From Treponema sp. (lineage in GTDB: Bacteria; Spirochaetota; Spirochaetia; Treponematales; Treponemataceae): a stretch of 22,846 bases of DNA. Below the pieces are notes generated by a model. That model saw nothing but the letters and a program-made list of their open reading frames with translations, was not told the origin of the DNA and did no database searches. Below, one piece after another: positions 1 to 7,527 of the stretch; position 1 is the first letter of the stretch; each line of letters opens with the position of its first letter. A program made the position numbers and the translations under genes. The stretch lies in NCBI GenBank assembly GCA_017390125.1, contig JAFPCT010000129.1, forward strand, positions 1 to 22,846, in the 5' to 3' direction.

Positions 1-153
1 GATAGTAACCTGTCGCTCTTCAGCTTCAACTGGCATAAATGTACCAATTTCTTCGATACAAACACCATCACGCGGCTTGCGTGAATCCTGAACTACAACA
101 CGGTAGTAAGGACGCTTCTTTGTACCGAATTTCTTAAGTCTGAGTTTGACCAC
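1..153 (-). CDS. rpsP: 30S ribosomal protein bS16, N-terminal part (runs off the window)
   Basis: This is the first 51 codons of ribosomal protein bS16, a small-subunit protein that binds 16S rRNA during 30S assembly. The N-terminus MVKLRLKKFGTKKRPYYRVV and the following VVQDSRKPRDG are the conserved bS16 opening. The full protein is usually 80-90 residues, so about 30-40 are missing at the left edge. The start is GTG, chosen because a GGAGG Shine-Dalgarno (161-165 read on the minus strand) lies 7 bases upstream and the family begins exactly here. Downstream genes of the usual rpsP-rimM-trmD-rplS operon would lie outside the window. Identification is secure. Confidence 0.95.
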   Translation of the reverse strand, partial: MVKLRLKKFGTKKRPYYRVVVQDSRKPRDGVCIEEIGTFMPVEAEERQVTI

Positions 154-234
154 TTTATAACCTCCACGGAGCTCAGCTTATTGCAGCCAAGTTCCGAAAT
201 TTTTAAAATTATCGCTTATATAGTTTGAGTAGAT

Positions 235-263
235 ATATTACATAAAATGTGGATTTTGGTCAA
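235..263 (-). promoter_or_regulatory. sigma70-type promoter of rpsP
   Basis: Read on the minus strand, TTGACC (258-263) and TAATAT (235-240) are separated by exactly 17 bases. The start point would fall near 228, giving a leader of about 75 bases before the rpsP GTG. This is the best-matched promoter in the window. No clear attenuator or protein-binding hairpin was seen in the leader. Confidence 0.75.
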
Positions 264-329
264 TGAACATAGGTTTCAAAATGAGGCAAAACAAATTCAA
301 TAATCAAAATTTCACGGAGCATTTCCCTT

Positions 330-616
330 ATGTTTTTTTCTACATTGCTGGCACTTACAACTTTCGGAGGAGCTCTGATTGAGGAAAGCCTTAGAAACGT
401 GCTTCTTCCTGCCCTGCTGAACAACGAAAGGACATCACGGCTTGATGAATATGCGGAGAATCTCCTTGAAAAAACAGGGAACGCGCTGACACTGCTTCAG
501 AAAATCACAGGGAAGGAACAGGTGTTCTGCTGGTAACTCACGAAACCTGTGCAGAAAAATATGCCGACTCAGTCTGGAAAATGGACGCTGGCAGTCTTTT
601 GCCTGCAAGGGAATAA
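330..616 (+). pseudogene. decayed LolD-like ABC transporter ATPase
   Basis: Two pieces of one ATPase survive in different frames. In the frame starting at 330, residues LIEESLRNVLLPALLNNE and then YAENLLEKTG resemble the Q-loop to helical region of LolD/MacB-type ATPases (pattern ENVLLPALL...AEELLEKTGL). The same frame runs on into ALTLLQKITGKE and stops at 536. From about base 518 the next frame reads GTGVLLVTHE, then KYADSVWKMDAGSL, which is the H-loop and C-terminus of the same family, ending at a TAA at 614-616. The Walker A, LSGGE signature, Walker B and D-loop are absent, so there is an internal deletion as well as a frameshift. It points opposite to both neighbours. The rest of 154-617 shows only the rpsP promoter. 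The call rests on motif resemblance, not on an alignment. Confidence 0.55.
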
Positions 617-617
617 A

Positions 618-1370
618 CTATGAATTAAGGAATCTGGAAAGGAACGCCTTTGTGCGCTCCTGTTCCGGAGAATTTATGACTTTTTCAGGCTTACCCTCTT
701 CCACAATCAGGCCGCCGTCCATGAACACAAGATAGTCGCTTATGTCACGGGCAAAAGTCATCTCATGAGTTACGACGACCATTGTCATTTTTTCAGAGGC
801 AAGGTCTTTTATTACGGCAAGAATTTCACCGGTAAGCTCCGGGTCAAGAGCACTGGTCGGCTCGTCAAAAAGCAGAACCTCAGGCTTCAATGCAAGCGCA
901 CGGGCAATCGAAACACGCTGTTTTTGTCCTCCGGAAAGCTGGCAAGGATAATTATCAGCCTTGTTTGCAAGCCCCATCCTCTCAAGAAGTTTCATTGCAT
1001 TTTCAACAGCCTCTTCCCGTGTCTTTTTCAGGACACAGACCTGGGGATCTACTACATTTTTGAGAACAGAATAATGAGAAAATAGATTGAAATTCTGAAA
1101 AACCATTCCGCTTTTCAGGGAAATTTCATGAAGCAGAGGCTTAGGAGAATATACTCCGTCTTTTACAAGCTGCTTTCCGCAGACTGTAATGGAACCGCCG
1201 TCAACAGTCTCCAGCTGGCTTACACACCTGAGGAGAGTGGATTTTCCCGAACCGCTGGGACCGATTACGCTCAGAACCTTTCCACGGTGAACGCTGAAAT
1301 TTATGTCTTTCAGAACCGGTACCCCGGAAAACGATTTCTGTAATTTTTCAACTTTGATGATTTCTTCCAT
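618..1370 (-). CDS. polar amino acid ABC transporter, ATP-binding protein (GlnQ/HisP type)
   Basis: This is the 250-residue ATPase that powers import by the adjacent permease and binding protein, on the cytoplasmic face of the inner membrane. All nucleotide-binding motifs are intact: Walker A GPSGSGKST at 37-45, Q-loop Gln92, signature LSGGQ at 145-149, Walker B VLLFDE at 165-170, D-loop SALD at 173-176 and H-loop His202. Length and sequence fit the GlnQ/HisP/ArtP subfamily. It is the last gene of a minus-strand run (argH, binding protein, permease, ATPase), with 19 bases after the permease. No strong terminator was seen after its stop. The substrate cannot be read from this subunit; the company of argH makes a basic amino acid such as arginine plausible. 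Confidence 0.93.
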   Translation of the reverse strand: MEEIIKVEKLQKSFSGVPVLKDINFSVHRGKVLSVIGPSGSGKSTLLRCVSQLETVDGGSITVCGKQLVKDGVYSPKPLLHEISLKSGMVFQNFNLFSHYSVLKNVVDPQVCVLKKTREEAVENAMKLLERMGLANKADNYPCQLSGGQKQRVSIARALALKPEVLLFDEPTSALDPELTGEILAVIKDLASEKMTMVVVTHEMTFARDISDYLVFMDGGLIVEEGKPEKVINSPEQERTKAFLSRFLNS

Positions 1371-1389
1371 TATGTTTTCCGCCTGCTTT

Positions 1390-2067
1390 TCAGCTGTAGT
1401 ATGAAAGTTTTTTTTCTATTTTACTGAATGTAAGAGAAACAAGGGCATTCATGACAAAATAGAATACACCGGCTATAAAAAGCGGCGTAAACGAAAATAA
1501 AGCGCTCTGCCTTTCCTTTGCAACAAGAAGCAGTTCTCCTACTCCGATTACAGAAACCAGAGCCGTATCCTTTACAAGAGTTATCACCTCATTGCCCATA
1601 GCCGGCACAATACGCTTTATTACCTGAGGAACTACAATCCGGAAGAAAGTCTGCGGCTGGGAATAACCCAAAACCTTGCAGGCCTCATACTGACCTTTTG
1701 GAATTGATTCAAAACCGCCGCGGTAAATTTCAGCAAAATAACATGCGTAATTTACAGACAGGGCGATTATCGCAGCAGGAAAACGTTCAAGCCGGATACG
1801 TACATCAAAACCAAAGGAGCGCAGCCAGTTGAAAAATATTCCGGGACCGAAATATACAACAAGAAGCTGAAGCATGAGAGGCGTTCCCCTGACAACAAGA
1901 AGAAGCAGGTTCACGGATGCAGAAAGAGGCTTAAGCTTTGACATCCTGCCCATTGCAATCACAGCGGCAAGAGGCAGGGCAAAAACGAGAGTAAGGAAAA
2001 AAACTTCTATCGAAACAGCTGAGCCCGAAAGCATGGCGCTCAGCATCTTTATGTATTTTGCAGACAA
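1390..2067 (-). CDS. polar amino acid ABC transporter, permease (HisM/GlnP type)
   Basis: This is a 225-residue membrane subunit of the HEQRO/BPD_transp_1 family. Hydrophobic segments lie at roughly 15-40, 52-75, 97-115, 165-182 and 195-213. The EAA loop that docks on the ATPase is clear: EACKVLGYSQPQTFFRIVVP from residue 128, with the conserved Gly134. Single-permease systems of this kind normally act as homodimers. The start taken is TTG, one base past the binding-protein stop, with GGAAAG overlapping that stop as the ribosome binding site; ATG at residue 8 is the alternative. The near-overlap suggests translational coupling with the binding protein. Confidence 0.92.
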   Translation of the reverse strand: MSAKYIKMLSAMLSGSAVSIEVFFLTLVFALPLAAVIAMGRMSKLKPLSASVNLLLLVVRGTPLMLQLLVVYFGPGIFFNWLRSFGFDVRIRLERFPAAIIALSVNYACYFAEIYRGGFESIPKGQYEACKVLGYSQPQTFFRIVVPQVIKRIVPAMGNEVITLVKDTALVSVIGVGELLLVAKERQSALFSFTPLFIAGVFYFVMNALVSLTFSKIEKKLSYYS

Positions 2068-2068
2068 A

Positions 2069-2872
2069 TTACTTTCCGATTACAGTAATATCAGCACCGA
2101 ACCATTTCTTTGAGATTGCCTCAACAGTTCCGTCTTTTGCCATGTCCTCAAGAGTTTTCTGAACAGCTTCGCAGAGCTTAAGGTCATTCTTGCGGAAAGC
2201 AACTCCATAAGCTTCTTTTGAAAGTGATTCTTCTACGATTTCAAGAGGTTTTCCGCTCTGAGCTATGTCGTAGGAAGCTACTACGCTGTCCATTACAACA
2301 GCATCTACACCTCGGGTCTCAAGGTCATTGAGGGCTGTAAGGTTCTCACGGAAAAGCACGACGTCCTTAAGGGATTTCTTGAACTCAGGGTTTGCCTCAA
2401 TTGCATCCTGAGCGCTTGAACCGTTCTGCGCGCCGACTTTCTTTCCTGCTGCATCAGCAAGAGATTTGATTCCGCTGTCCTTGCGAACTACGAGAACCTG
2501 ATCATTATTCAAATATGGTTTTGTAAATGCAAGGGCTTCCTGTCTTTCCGGAGTGATTGTAAGGCCGTTCCAGATGCAGTCAATTTTCCCTGTGGAAAGT
2601 TCCATTTCCTTTGCATCCCAGTCAATCGGCTGAGCCTTGAATTCAACGCCAAGACGTTCTGCAACTCCCTTCGCAAGATCAATGTCAAATCCTGTAATCT
2701 CGTTGTCAGCGTTTCTGAATCCCATAGGAGGGAATGAATCGTCGAGACCAAGAACAAACACTTTTCTTGAAAGAAGTTCTTCAAGAGAATTGTCAGCTTT
2801 CTGCTGTTTTTTACAGCCAGAAACACACAATACAGCCAAAACGGCAGCAGCAATAAGCACAAGTTTTTTCAT
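2069..2872 (-). CDS. amino acid ABC transporter, substrate-binding lipoprotein (SBP_bac_3)
   Basis: This is a 267-residue solute-binding protein. Residues 1-20 form a lipoprotein signal: MKK, a hydrophobic core, then VSGC with Cys20 as the lipidation site. A periplasmic lipoprotein is expected in a diderm spirochaete. The mature part has the family-3 fold: LGLDDSFPPMGFR near 41-53, GFDIDLAKGVAERLG at 61-75, and PERQEALAFTKPY at 108-120, where Arg110 should grip the ligand carboxylate. It ends with the usual ISKKWFG. An AGAGG ribosome binding site precedes the ATG. It starts 24 bases after argH, so it is probably transcribed with it. The ligand (Arg, Lys, His, Orn, Gln or Cys) is not decided by what I can see. 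Confidence 0.93.
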   Translation of the reverse strand: MKKLVLIAAAVLAVLCVSGCKKQQKADNSLEELLSRKVFVLGLDDSFPPMGFRNADNEITGFDIDLAKGVAERLGVEFKAQPIDWDAKEMELSTGKIDCIWNGLTITPERQEALAFTKPYLNNDQVLVVRKDSGIKSLADAAGKKVGAQNGSSAQDAIEANPEFKKSLKDVVLFRENLTALNDLETRGVDAVVMDSVVASYDIAQSGKPLEIVEESLSKEAYGVAFRKNDLKLCEAVQKTLEDMAKDGTVEAISKKWFGADITVIGK

Positions 2873-2896
2873 ATAATTTACCTCTTTAAATATAGT

Positions 2897-4312
2897 TTAC
2901 TTTTTGATTTTTCCCGCAAAATCACGGAGAGCGGCAATCTGTTCCCGAACCTTTTCTTCTGCAGGTCCGCCGTCTGTTTTGCGTGCATTTACACAGGCTT
3001 CCGGCGGAATAATTTCAAAAATATCTTTTTCAATAAGCTCAGAGCATGCCTTGAAATCTTCAATAGAAAGATCCTCAAGACGGCAGCCACGGTCAATTGC
3101 CATGCGTACAGCCCTTGCGCTTACTCCGTGAGCCGTGCGGAAGGGAAGTCCCTTTCTTACAAGGTAGTCAGCGACATCCGTTGCATTCAGGAATCCGTCC
3201 TGGCAGGCTTCGTTCATTGCCTTCAGATTCCATTTTGCAGATGAAATCATGTATGTGAAAACATTTACGCATGAAAGGACTACGTCGCAGGCTTCGAACA
3301 AAGACTGCTTGTCTTCCTGCATGTCCCGGTCGTAGGCAAGGGGCAGAGCCTTCATCATTGTAAGGAGAGCCATAAGATCGCCGTATACCCGTCCAGTGCG
3401 TCCGCGGATAAGCTCCGCAAAGTCTGGATTCTTTTTCTGCGGCATGATAGAGGAGCCCGTAGACCATTTTTCACTCAAATCAATGAATGAAAATTCTGTC
3501 GTTGACCAGAGCACAACTTCCTCGCAGAAACGTGAAAGATGCATCTGAATGAGAGAAAGGTCACTGGCAACTTCAATACAGTAGTCACGGTCAGAGACGC
3601 TGTCCAGGCTGTTCATTGTAATTTCTTCAAAGCCAAGCTCCTTCGCCTCAAACTTTCTGTCCAAAGGAAGGCCGCTTCCTGCTAGGGCACCTGCGCCGAT
3701 CGGAGAAATTCTGATTCTCTTCAGGGCATCTTCAAGGCGTGACCAGTCGCGGGTAAGCATCCAGCTCCATGCACAAAGGTGATGGGCAAGTGTTACAGGC
3801 TGGGCATGCTGCATGTGAGTGTAGCCCGGCATTATATCTTTGGTATGTTTTTCTGCAATATCCGTAAGAGATGAGACAAGAGTAAGAAGCCTGTTCTGAA
3901 GATCCGGAATAAAGCGGCAGAGATAAAGCCTCTCATCAAGAGCGATCTGATCGTTTCGGCTTCGTCCTGTGTGAACTTTTTTTCCGCTTTCACCGATGCG
4001 GTCTGTCAGCGTAGCCTCAACAAATGAATGAATGTCTTCTGCCGAACAGTCAATTTTAAGGGCTCCTGAAAGCAGATCCTTTTCGATTGAATCCAGTCCC
4101 TGTATAATCTGAGAGGCTTCCTCCTGGGAAATTATTCCTGCATGAGACAGCATTTTTGCGTGGGCGCGGCTTCCCCGGATGTCATCCAAAGCCATGCGTT
4201 CATCTACGTGTATAGAAGTTTCAAATTCAACTGCAGCGGCATCAGGCCCTTCCTGAAAACGACCGTGCCACAATGCAGCGTGATTGTCCTGTGTTATTGT
4301 TCCGTGTTCCAT
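2897..4312 (-). CDS. argH: argininosuccinate lyase
   Basis: This enzyme cleaves argininosuccinate to arginine and fumarate, the last step of arginine synthesis, in the cytoplasm. Its 471 residues match the family length. Signature regions are all present: HTGRSRNDQ at 114-122, MPGYTHMQHAQP at 161-172 with the conserved His166, and the flexible catalytic loop GSSIMPQKKNPD at 286-297 carrying the Ser acid/base. No argG is in the window. It heads a minus-strand run with an amino acid ABC importer, which suggests arginine-related uptake is tied to it. Its promoter sits at the 3' end of ridA, with the -10 box 6 bases before the ATG and no Shine-Dalgarno, so the mRNA is probably leaderless. Confidence 0.96.
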   Translation of the reverse strand: MEHGTITQDNHAALWHGRFQEGPDAAAVEFETSIHVDERMALDDIRGSRAHAKMLSHAGIISQEEASQIIQGLDSIEKDLLSGALKIDCSAEDIHSFVEATLTDRIGESGKKVHTGRSRNDQIALDERLYLCRFIPDLQNRLLTLVSSLTDIAEKHTKDIMPGYTHMQHAQPVTLAHHLCAWSWMLTRDWSRLEDALKRIRISPIGAGALAGSGLPLDRKFEAKELGFEEITMNSLDSVSDRDYCIEVASDLSLIQMHLSRFCEEVVLWSTTEFSFIDLSEKWSTGSSIMPQKKNPDFAELIRGRTGRVYGDLMALLTMMKALPLAYDRDMQEDKQSLFEACDVVLSCVNVFTYMISSAKWNLKAMNEACQDGFLNATDVADYLVRKGLPFRTAHGVSARAVRMAIDRGCRLEDLSIEDFKACSELIEKDIFEIIPPEACVNARKTDGGPAEEKVREQIAALRDFAGKIKK

Positions 4313-4318
4313 AGCCTT

Positions 4319-4347
4319 ATTATAGCGGAAGCGACAATATGTTACAA
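4319..4347 (-). promoter_or_regulatory. promoter of argH, predicted to give a leaderless mRNA
   Basis: On the minus strand TTGTAA (4342-4347) and TATAAT (4319-4324) are 17 bases apart. Only 6 bases separate the -10 box from the argH ATG at 4312, so transcription should begin on or next to the start codon. The -35 box contains the stop codon of the upstream ridA gene. Confidence 0.75.
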
Positions 4348-4713
4348 TTCAGCAACAACTTCAATTTCGCACAAGGCGCCCTTTGGAAGGGCTCCGACTT
4401 CAACGCAGGAGCGGGCTGGTTTGCTCACAAAGTATTTTTCATATACTTCATTAAAAGCTGCGAAATCTTTTATGTCCGCAAGAAAACAGGTTGTCTTTAC
4501 GACTTTTTCGAAGGACAGGCCGGCAGCCTTGAGTATTTCACCTACATTCCTGCAGGCCTGATCAGTCTGAACTGTTATTCCGCCTTCTGCAATGTCTCCT
4601 GCAGAAGGTACGATCGGAATCTGACCAGAAGCATACAAAAGCCCTCCTGTTACGACAGCCTGAGAATAAGGTCCTATGGCAGCAGGAGCATTTTTAGTTT
4701 CAATATAGTTCAT
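4342..4713 (-). CDS. ridA: RidA family 2-iminobutanoate/2-iminopropanoate deaminase
   Basis: This is a 123-residue member of the RidA (YjgF/YER057c/UK114) family. It hydrolyses reactive enamine/imine products of PLP enzymes such as threonine dehydratase, protecting branched-chain amino acid enzymes. Key residues seen: Tyr16 in IGPYSQAV, Arg101 in KPARSCVEV, and Glu116 in CEIEVVAEL, equivalent to E. coli Tyr17, Arg105 and Glu120. Length and the LYASGQIP segment are typical; a homotrimer is expected. An AGGA ribosome binding site lies before the ATG. It follows the metalloregulator by 9 bases, and ilvB lies further upstream, which fits a role in guarding the branched-chain pathway. Confidence 0.93.
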   Translation of the reverse strand: MNYIETKNAPAAIGPYSQAVVTGGLLYASGQIPIVPSAGDIAEGGITVQTDQACRNVGEILKAAGLSFEKVVKTTCFLADIKDFAAFNEVYEKYFVSKPARSCVEVGALPKGALCEIEVVAEL

Positions 4714-4722
4714 ATAAAATTC

Positions 4723-5091
4723 CTAATTTTTGTTTTTTTCCATCCACTCTTTTATTCCGCGGACCACATCGGAATCAATGACATGTTCCACACGACAGGC
4801 ATTCTGTTCTGCCTGTTCTGCCGGAACCCCTGTAATTTTCTGAAGAAAAGCTGTAAGAAGTTCATGTCGTTCGTAAATATCCAGGGCTTTTGAGCGGCCT
4901 TTTTCCGTAAGATTTATGTGCTGGAATTCATCGACGAAAATATATCCGTCTTCCCTGAGAATTCCCATAGCACGGCTTACGCTTGGCTTCGTAACATTAA
5001 GTTTGTGAGCAACATCAACGGCATGGCATTCATTTTTTTCATTCCATATCATCAAAATTGCTTCAAGATAATCTTCTCCAGATTCGTACAT
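4723..5091 (-). CDS. DtxR/MntR-family metal-dependent transcriptional regulator
   Basis: This is a 122-residue repressor-like protein with an N-terminal winged helix (HTH about residues 22-50, AVDVAHKLNVTKPSVSRAM) and a C-terminal metal-binding dimerisation domain. Candidate ligands are Asp7 and Glu10 (like MntR Asp8 and Glu11), His76 in YERHELL (like MntR His77), and Glu102-His103 in CRVEHVID. Position 99 is Cys, as in DtxR/IdeR (Cys102), where B. subtilis MntR has Glu. The SH3-like third domain of DtxR is absent; the length resembles MntR or treponemal TroR. A GGGGA ribosome binding site is present. It lies 28 bases after ilvB and 9 before ridA, probably co-transcribed. An Mn exporter gene (mntP) is 2 kb away and a likely target. 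Mn versus Fe response is open. Confidence 0.85.
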   Translation of the reverse strand: MYESGEDYLEAILMIWNEKNECHAVDVAHKLNVTKPSVSRAMGILREDGYIFVDEFQHINLTEKGRSKALDIYERHELLTAFLQKITGVPAEQAEQNACRVEHVIDSDVVRGIKEWMEKNKN

Positions 5092-5119
5092 ACATTCCCC
5101 AAAATTATTTTTAAATTAA

Positions 5120-6862
5120 TCAGTCGTTGCTCATTACTTCTTTCGAAAGCTCCATAATCATGCTGTAAATAGGCTTTCCGCCCGGAACCATTGGAAGAAC
5201 CATCTCATCTCTGTCAACACGGGCATCGATGATTGCCGGTTTCTTTGAGTCAAACGCTTTTTTAAATACCTTTTCAAATTCCGCTGCATTAACAGCACGG
5301 TAGCCGTCGATTCCGTATGCATAAGCAAGCTTTACCCAATCCGGACCACGGTCAAGGGTTGTCTGGCTGAAACGCTTTCCGTAGAAAAGACGCTGCCACA
5401 TTCGAACATTTCCAAGAGCATTGTTGTTCTCTACAACAATTACGATAGGAAGGTTGTAATAACCGATAGTCGCAAGCTCGTTGCAGTTCATGCGGAAAGA
5501 ACCGTCTCCTGCAATATGGACAACCCGGGCAGAAGGATTTCCAACCTGAATTCCCATGGCAGCACCTGTTCCGTATCCCATTGTTCCCAGACCGCCTGAA
5601 GTCACGAAAGTCCTTGGCTTTGTAAACGGATAGAACTGGGCAGTCCACATCTGGTGCTGGCCTACTTCTGTAGTGATGTAAGTATTTTCGCCTGCAATTT
5701 TATTTATCGTCTCGCAGATTGTCTTTGGATTGATTGAATCTTTCGGATTCTTGTCATAGCAGCTCGGATACTTTTTCTTCCATTCATTAATCTGTGAAAG
5801 CCATTCCGAGCGGTCATTTTTCTGGATGAGCGGAAGAAGTCTGCTGAGCACGTCCTTTACATCGCCTACAACGCATGAATCAGTGTCAATGTTCTTGTTG
5901 ATTTCAGCAGGGTCAATGTCGATGTGAAGAATTTTTGCGTGCTGGGCAAATTTAGAAGTGTCACCGAGAACGCGGTCGCTGAAGCGGGCTCCAATTGCAA
6001 TTACAAGGTCACTTTCTGTAATACCCATGTTCGACGCGTATGTTCCGTGCATACCTACCATCCATGTACAGAGAGGATGAGTCGCAGGGAAACAGTCCCG
6101 GGCCATAAGCGATTCGCTTACAGGAATCTGAGCTTTTTCTGCAAACGCAAGGAGCTCCTTTTCTGCCCCGGAAATCTTAACGCCGCCGCCGGCATAGATA
6201 ATCGGCTGACGGGCTGCATTGATAACTTCTGCCGCTGCCTTGATCTGATCTTCTGCAGGTTCTGAAACTGTAACGGCGCGCTTGCAGCTGAATTTATTCA
6301 AAGACTTAAGGGCGATTTCATCAGGATTCTTTGAAGGCTCAAATTCATACATGTTTGAAGGAGCCGTAACGTCCTTGAGGATATCAATCAAAACCGGTCC
6401 CGGCCTTCCTGATTTTGCAATAAGGAAGGCTTCACGGATTGTCTCTGCCAGATCCTTGATATCAGAAACAAGGAAGTTGTGTTTTGTAATAGGCATTGTG
6501 ATTCCGGTAATGTCAATTTCCTGGAAAGAATCTCGTCCGAGAAGAGCCTTTCCTACGTTGCAGGTAATTGCAACCATTGGAACTGAATCCATGTATGCAG
6601 TTGCAATTCCAGTGACAAGGTTTGTTGCTCCCGGACCGCTTGTTGCCATGCAGACACCTACTTTTCCAGTAGAGCGGGCATAACCGTCGGCAGCGTGGCT
6701 TGCACCCTGTTCATGTGCAGTAAGAATATGGTTAATTCTGTTTGAATTTTTATAAAGCTCATCATAAATATTAAGAATACATCCACCCGGATAACCGAAA
6801 ACAGTATCAACGCCCTGCTCAACAAGACATTCAATGACAATCTGGGAACCGTTAATTAACAT
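5120..6862 (-). CDS. ilvB: acetolactate synthase, large (catalytic) subunit
   Basis: This 580-residue ThDP-dependent enzyme condenses two pyruvates, or pyruvate and 2-oxobutanoate, in the first common step of valine/leucine/isoleucine synthesis. The catalytic Glu51 sits in AHEQGASHAADGYAR, the FAD-linked middle domain covers about 200-340, and the ThDP/Mg motif runs GDGSFRMN (452-459) to ENNN (478-481). C-terminal GNVRMWQ corresponds to the usual GMVRQWQ. The length suits a biosynthetic AHAS large subunit. No ilvN regulatory subunit is next to it, so that gene is elsewhere or missing. It has its own promoter and an AAGGA ribosome binding site. Confidence 0.93.
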   Translation of the reverse strand: MLINGSQIVIECLVEQGVDTVFGYPGGCILNIYDELYKNSNRINHILTAHEQGASHAADGYARSTGKVGVCMATSGPGATNLVTGIATAYMDSVPMVAITCNVGKALLGRDSFQEIDITGITMPITKHNFLVSDIKDLAETIREAFLIAKSGRPGPVLIDILKDVTAPSNMYEFEPSKNPDEIALKSLNKFSCKRAVTVSEPAEDQIKAAAEVINAARQPIIYAGGGVKISGAEKELLAFAEKAQIPVSESLMARDCFPATHPLCTWMVGMHGTYASNMGITESDLVIAIGARFSDRVLGDTSKFAQHAKILHIDIDPAEINKNIDTDSCVVGDVKDVLSRLLPLIQKNDRSEWLSQINEWKKKYPSCYDKNPKDSINPKTICETINKIAGENTYITTEVGQHQMWTAQFYPFTKPRTFVTSGGLGTMGYGTGAAMGIQVGNPSARVVHIAGDGSFRMNCNELATIGYYNLPIVIVVENNNALGNVRMWQRLFYGKRFSQTTLDRGPDWVKLAYAYGIDGYRAVNAAEFEKVFKKAFDSKKPAIIDARVDRDEMVLPMVPGGKPIYSMIMELSKEVMSND

Positions 6863-6899
6863 GATTTTTTCCTTATATATAAAATTAAATATTAAGGAA

Positions 6900-6928
6900 A
6901 GAATACTGAATTTTTAATGAGGTTTCAA
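6900..6928 (-). promoter_or_regulatory. promoter of ilvB
   Basis: On the minus strand TTGAAA (6923-6928) and TATTCT (6900-6905) are separated by 17 bases. The expected start point near 6893 gives a leader of about 30 bases with an AAGGA Shine-Dalgarno before the ilvB ATG. There is no room for a leader-peptide attenuator or T-box. Confidence 0.6.
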
Positions 6929-6934
6929 TCTAAA

Positions 6935-7513
6935 TTACAATATGCTGCGGATAAATATCTCAAGACCGATTGCGATGAGAATTATTCCTCCGAAAAATTC
7001 GGCTTTTCCGCAGAAACAATTTCCTACAGTTTTGCCTATTTTCAGACCCGCCATGCAGATGACGAAAGTTACGGCTGCAATATTAAAGGATGCAGCAAGG
7101 GTCTGAAACAAATTGTAATCAGAAATTGTAAAGCCAACAGAAAGAGCATCTATGCTGGTGGCAATTCCCTGAATGAAAAGAACTGCAAGAGAAAGGTTTC
7201 TTGCGTCCTCGGAATCATTTTCCGGATGAAAGGAAGACCAGAGCATTTTGCCGCCTATATACGAAAGCAGGACTAGGGCAATCCAGGGAACCAGCAGCTG
7301 GAAAGAAGAAAAAAGCTGAATCACAGTACGGACGCAAATCCAGCCGATTACAGGCATAAAGAACTGAAAAAATGCATAGCAGCCGGCAATCAGGTACATG
7401 CGAAGCCGTTTCATGCCCGGCTCTAAAAGTGCATTTGCAATAGAAACAGAGAAGGCGTCCATGGCAAGGCCCGCTCCGAGAAGAGTTGAATTTACAAAAA
7501 AAAAGAAAATCAA
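6935..7513 (-). CDS. mntP: MntP-family manganese efflux pump
   Basis: This is a small polytopic membrane protein with about six hydrophobic segments and two copies of the MntP core motif: AMDAFSVSIA (Asp20) and SIDALSVGFT (Asp119). Those Asp residues are thought to bind Mn2+ in E. coli MntP. The protein exports Mn2+ across the inner membrane. The start is doubtful. The frame opens only at a TTG (7513) with no ribosome binding site. An ATG at 7518-7520, seven bases after the queD stop, is in another frame, and the two are joined by a run of nine T. Losing one T would give MNFDFLFFVNSTLL, a natural start. Either a homopolymer error or slippage is likely. It lies directly behind queD. Confidence 0.88.
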   Translation of the reverse strand: MIFFFFVNSTLLGAGLAMDAFSVSIANALLEPGMKRLRMYLIAGCYAFFQFFMPVIGWICVRTVIQLFSSFQLLVPWIALVLLSYIGGKMLWSSFHPENDSEDARNLSLAVLFIQGIATSIDALSVGFTISDYNLFQTLAASFNIAAVTFVICMAGLKIGKTVGNCFCGKAEFFGGIILIAIGLEIFIRSIL

Positions 7514-7527
7514 AGTTCATATAATTT

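Noticed and set aside
601..640. Terminator after the ABC ATPase gene.
   Set aside because: Only a 4-bp stem (GGCA/TGCC) is visible and no T-run follows on the minus strand.
4339..4893. A 184-codon plus-strand open frame.
   Set aside because: It lies antisense to ridA and the metalloregulator, both of which have clear family motifs and ribosome binding sites; the frame itself has no recognisable motif.
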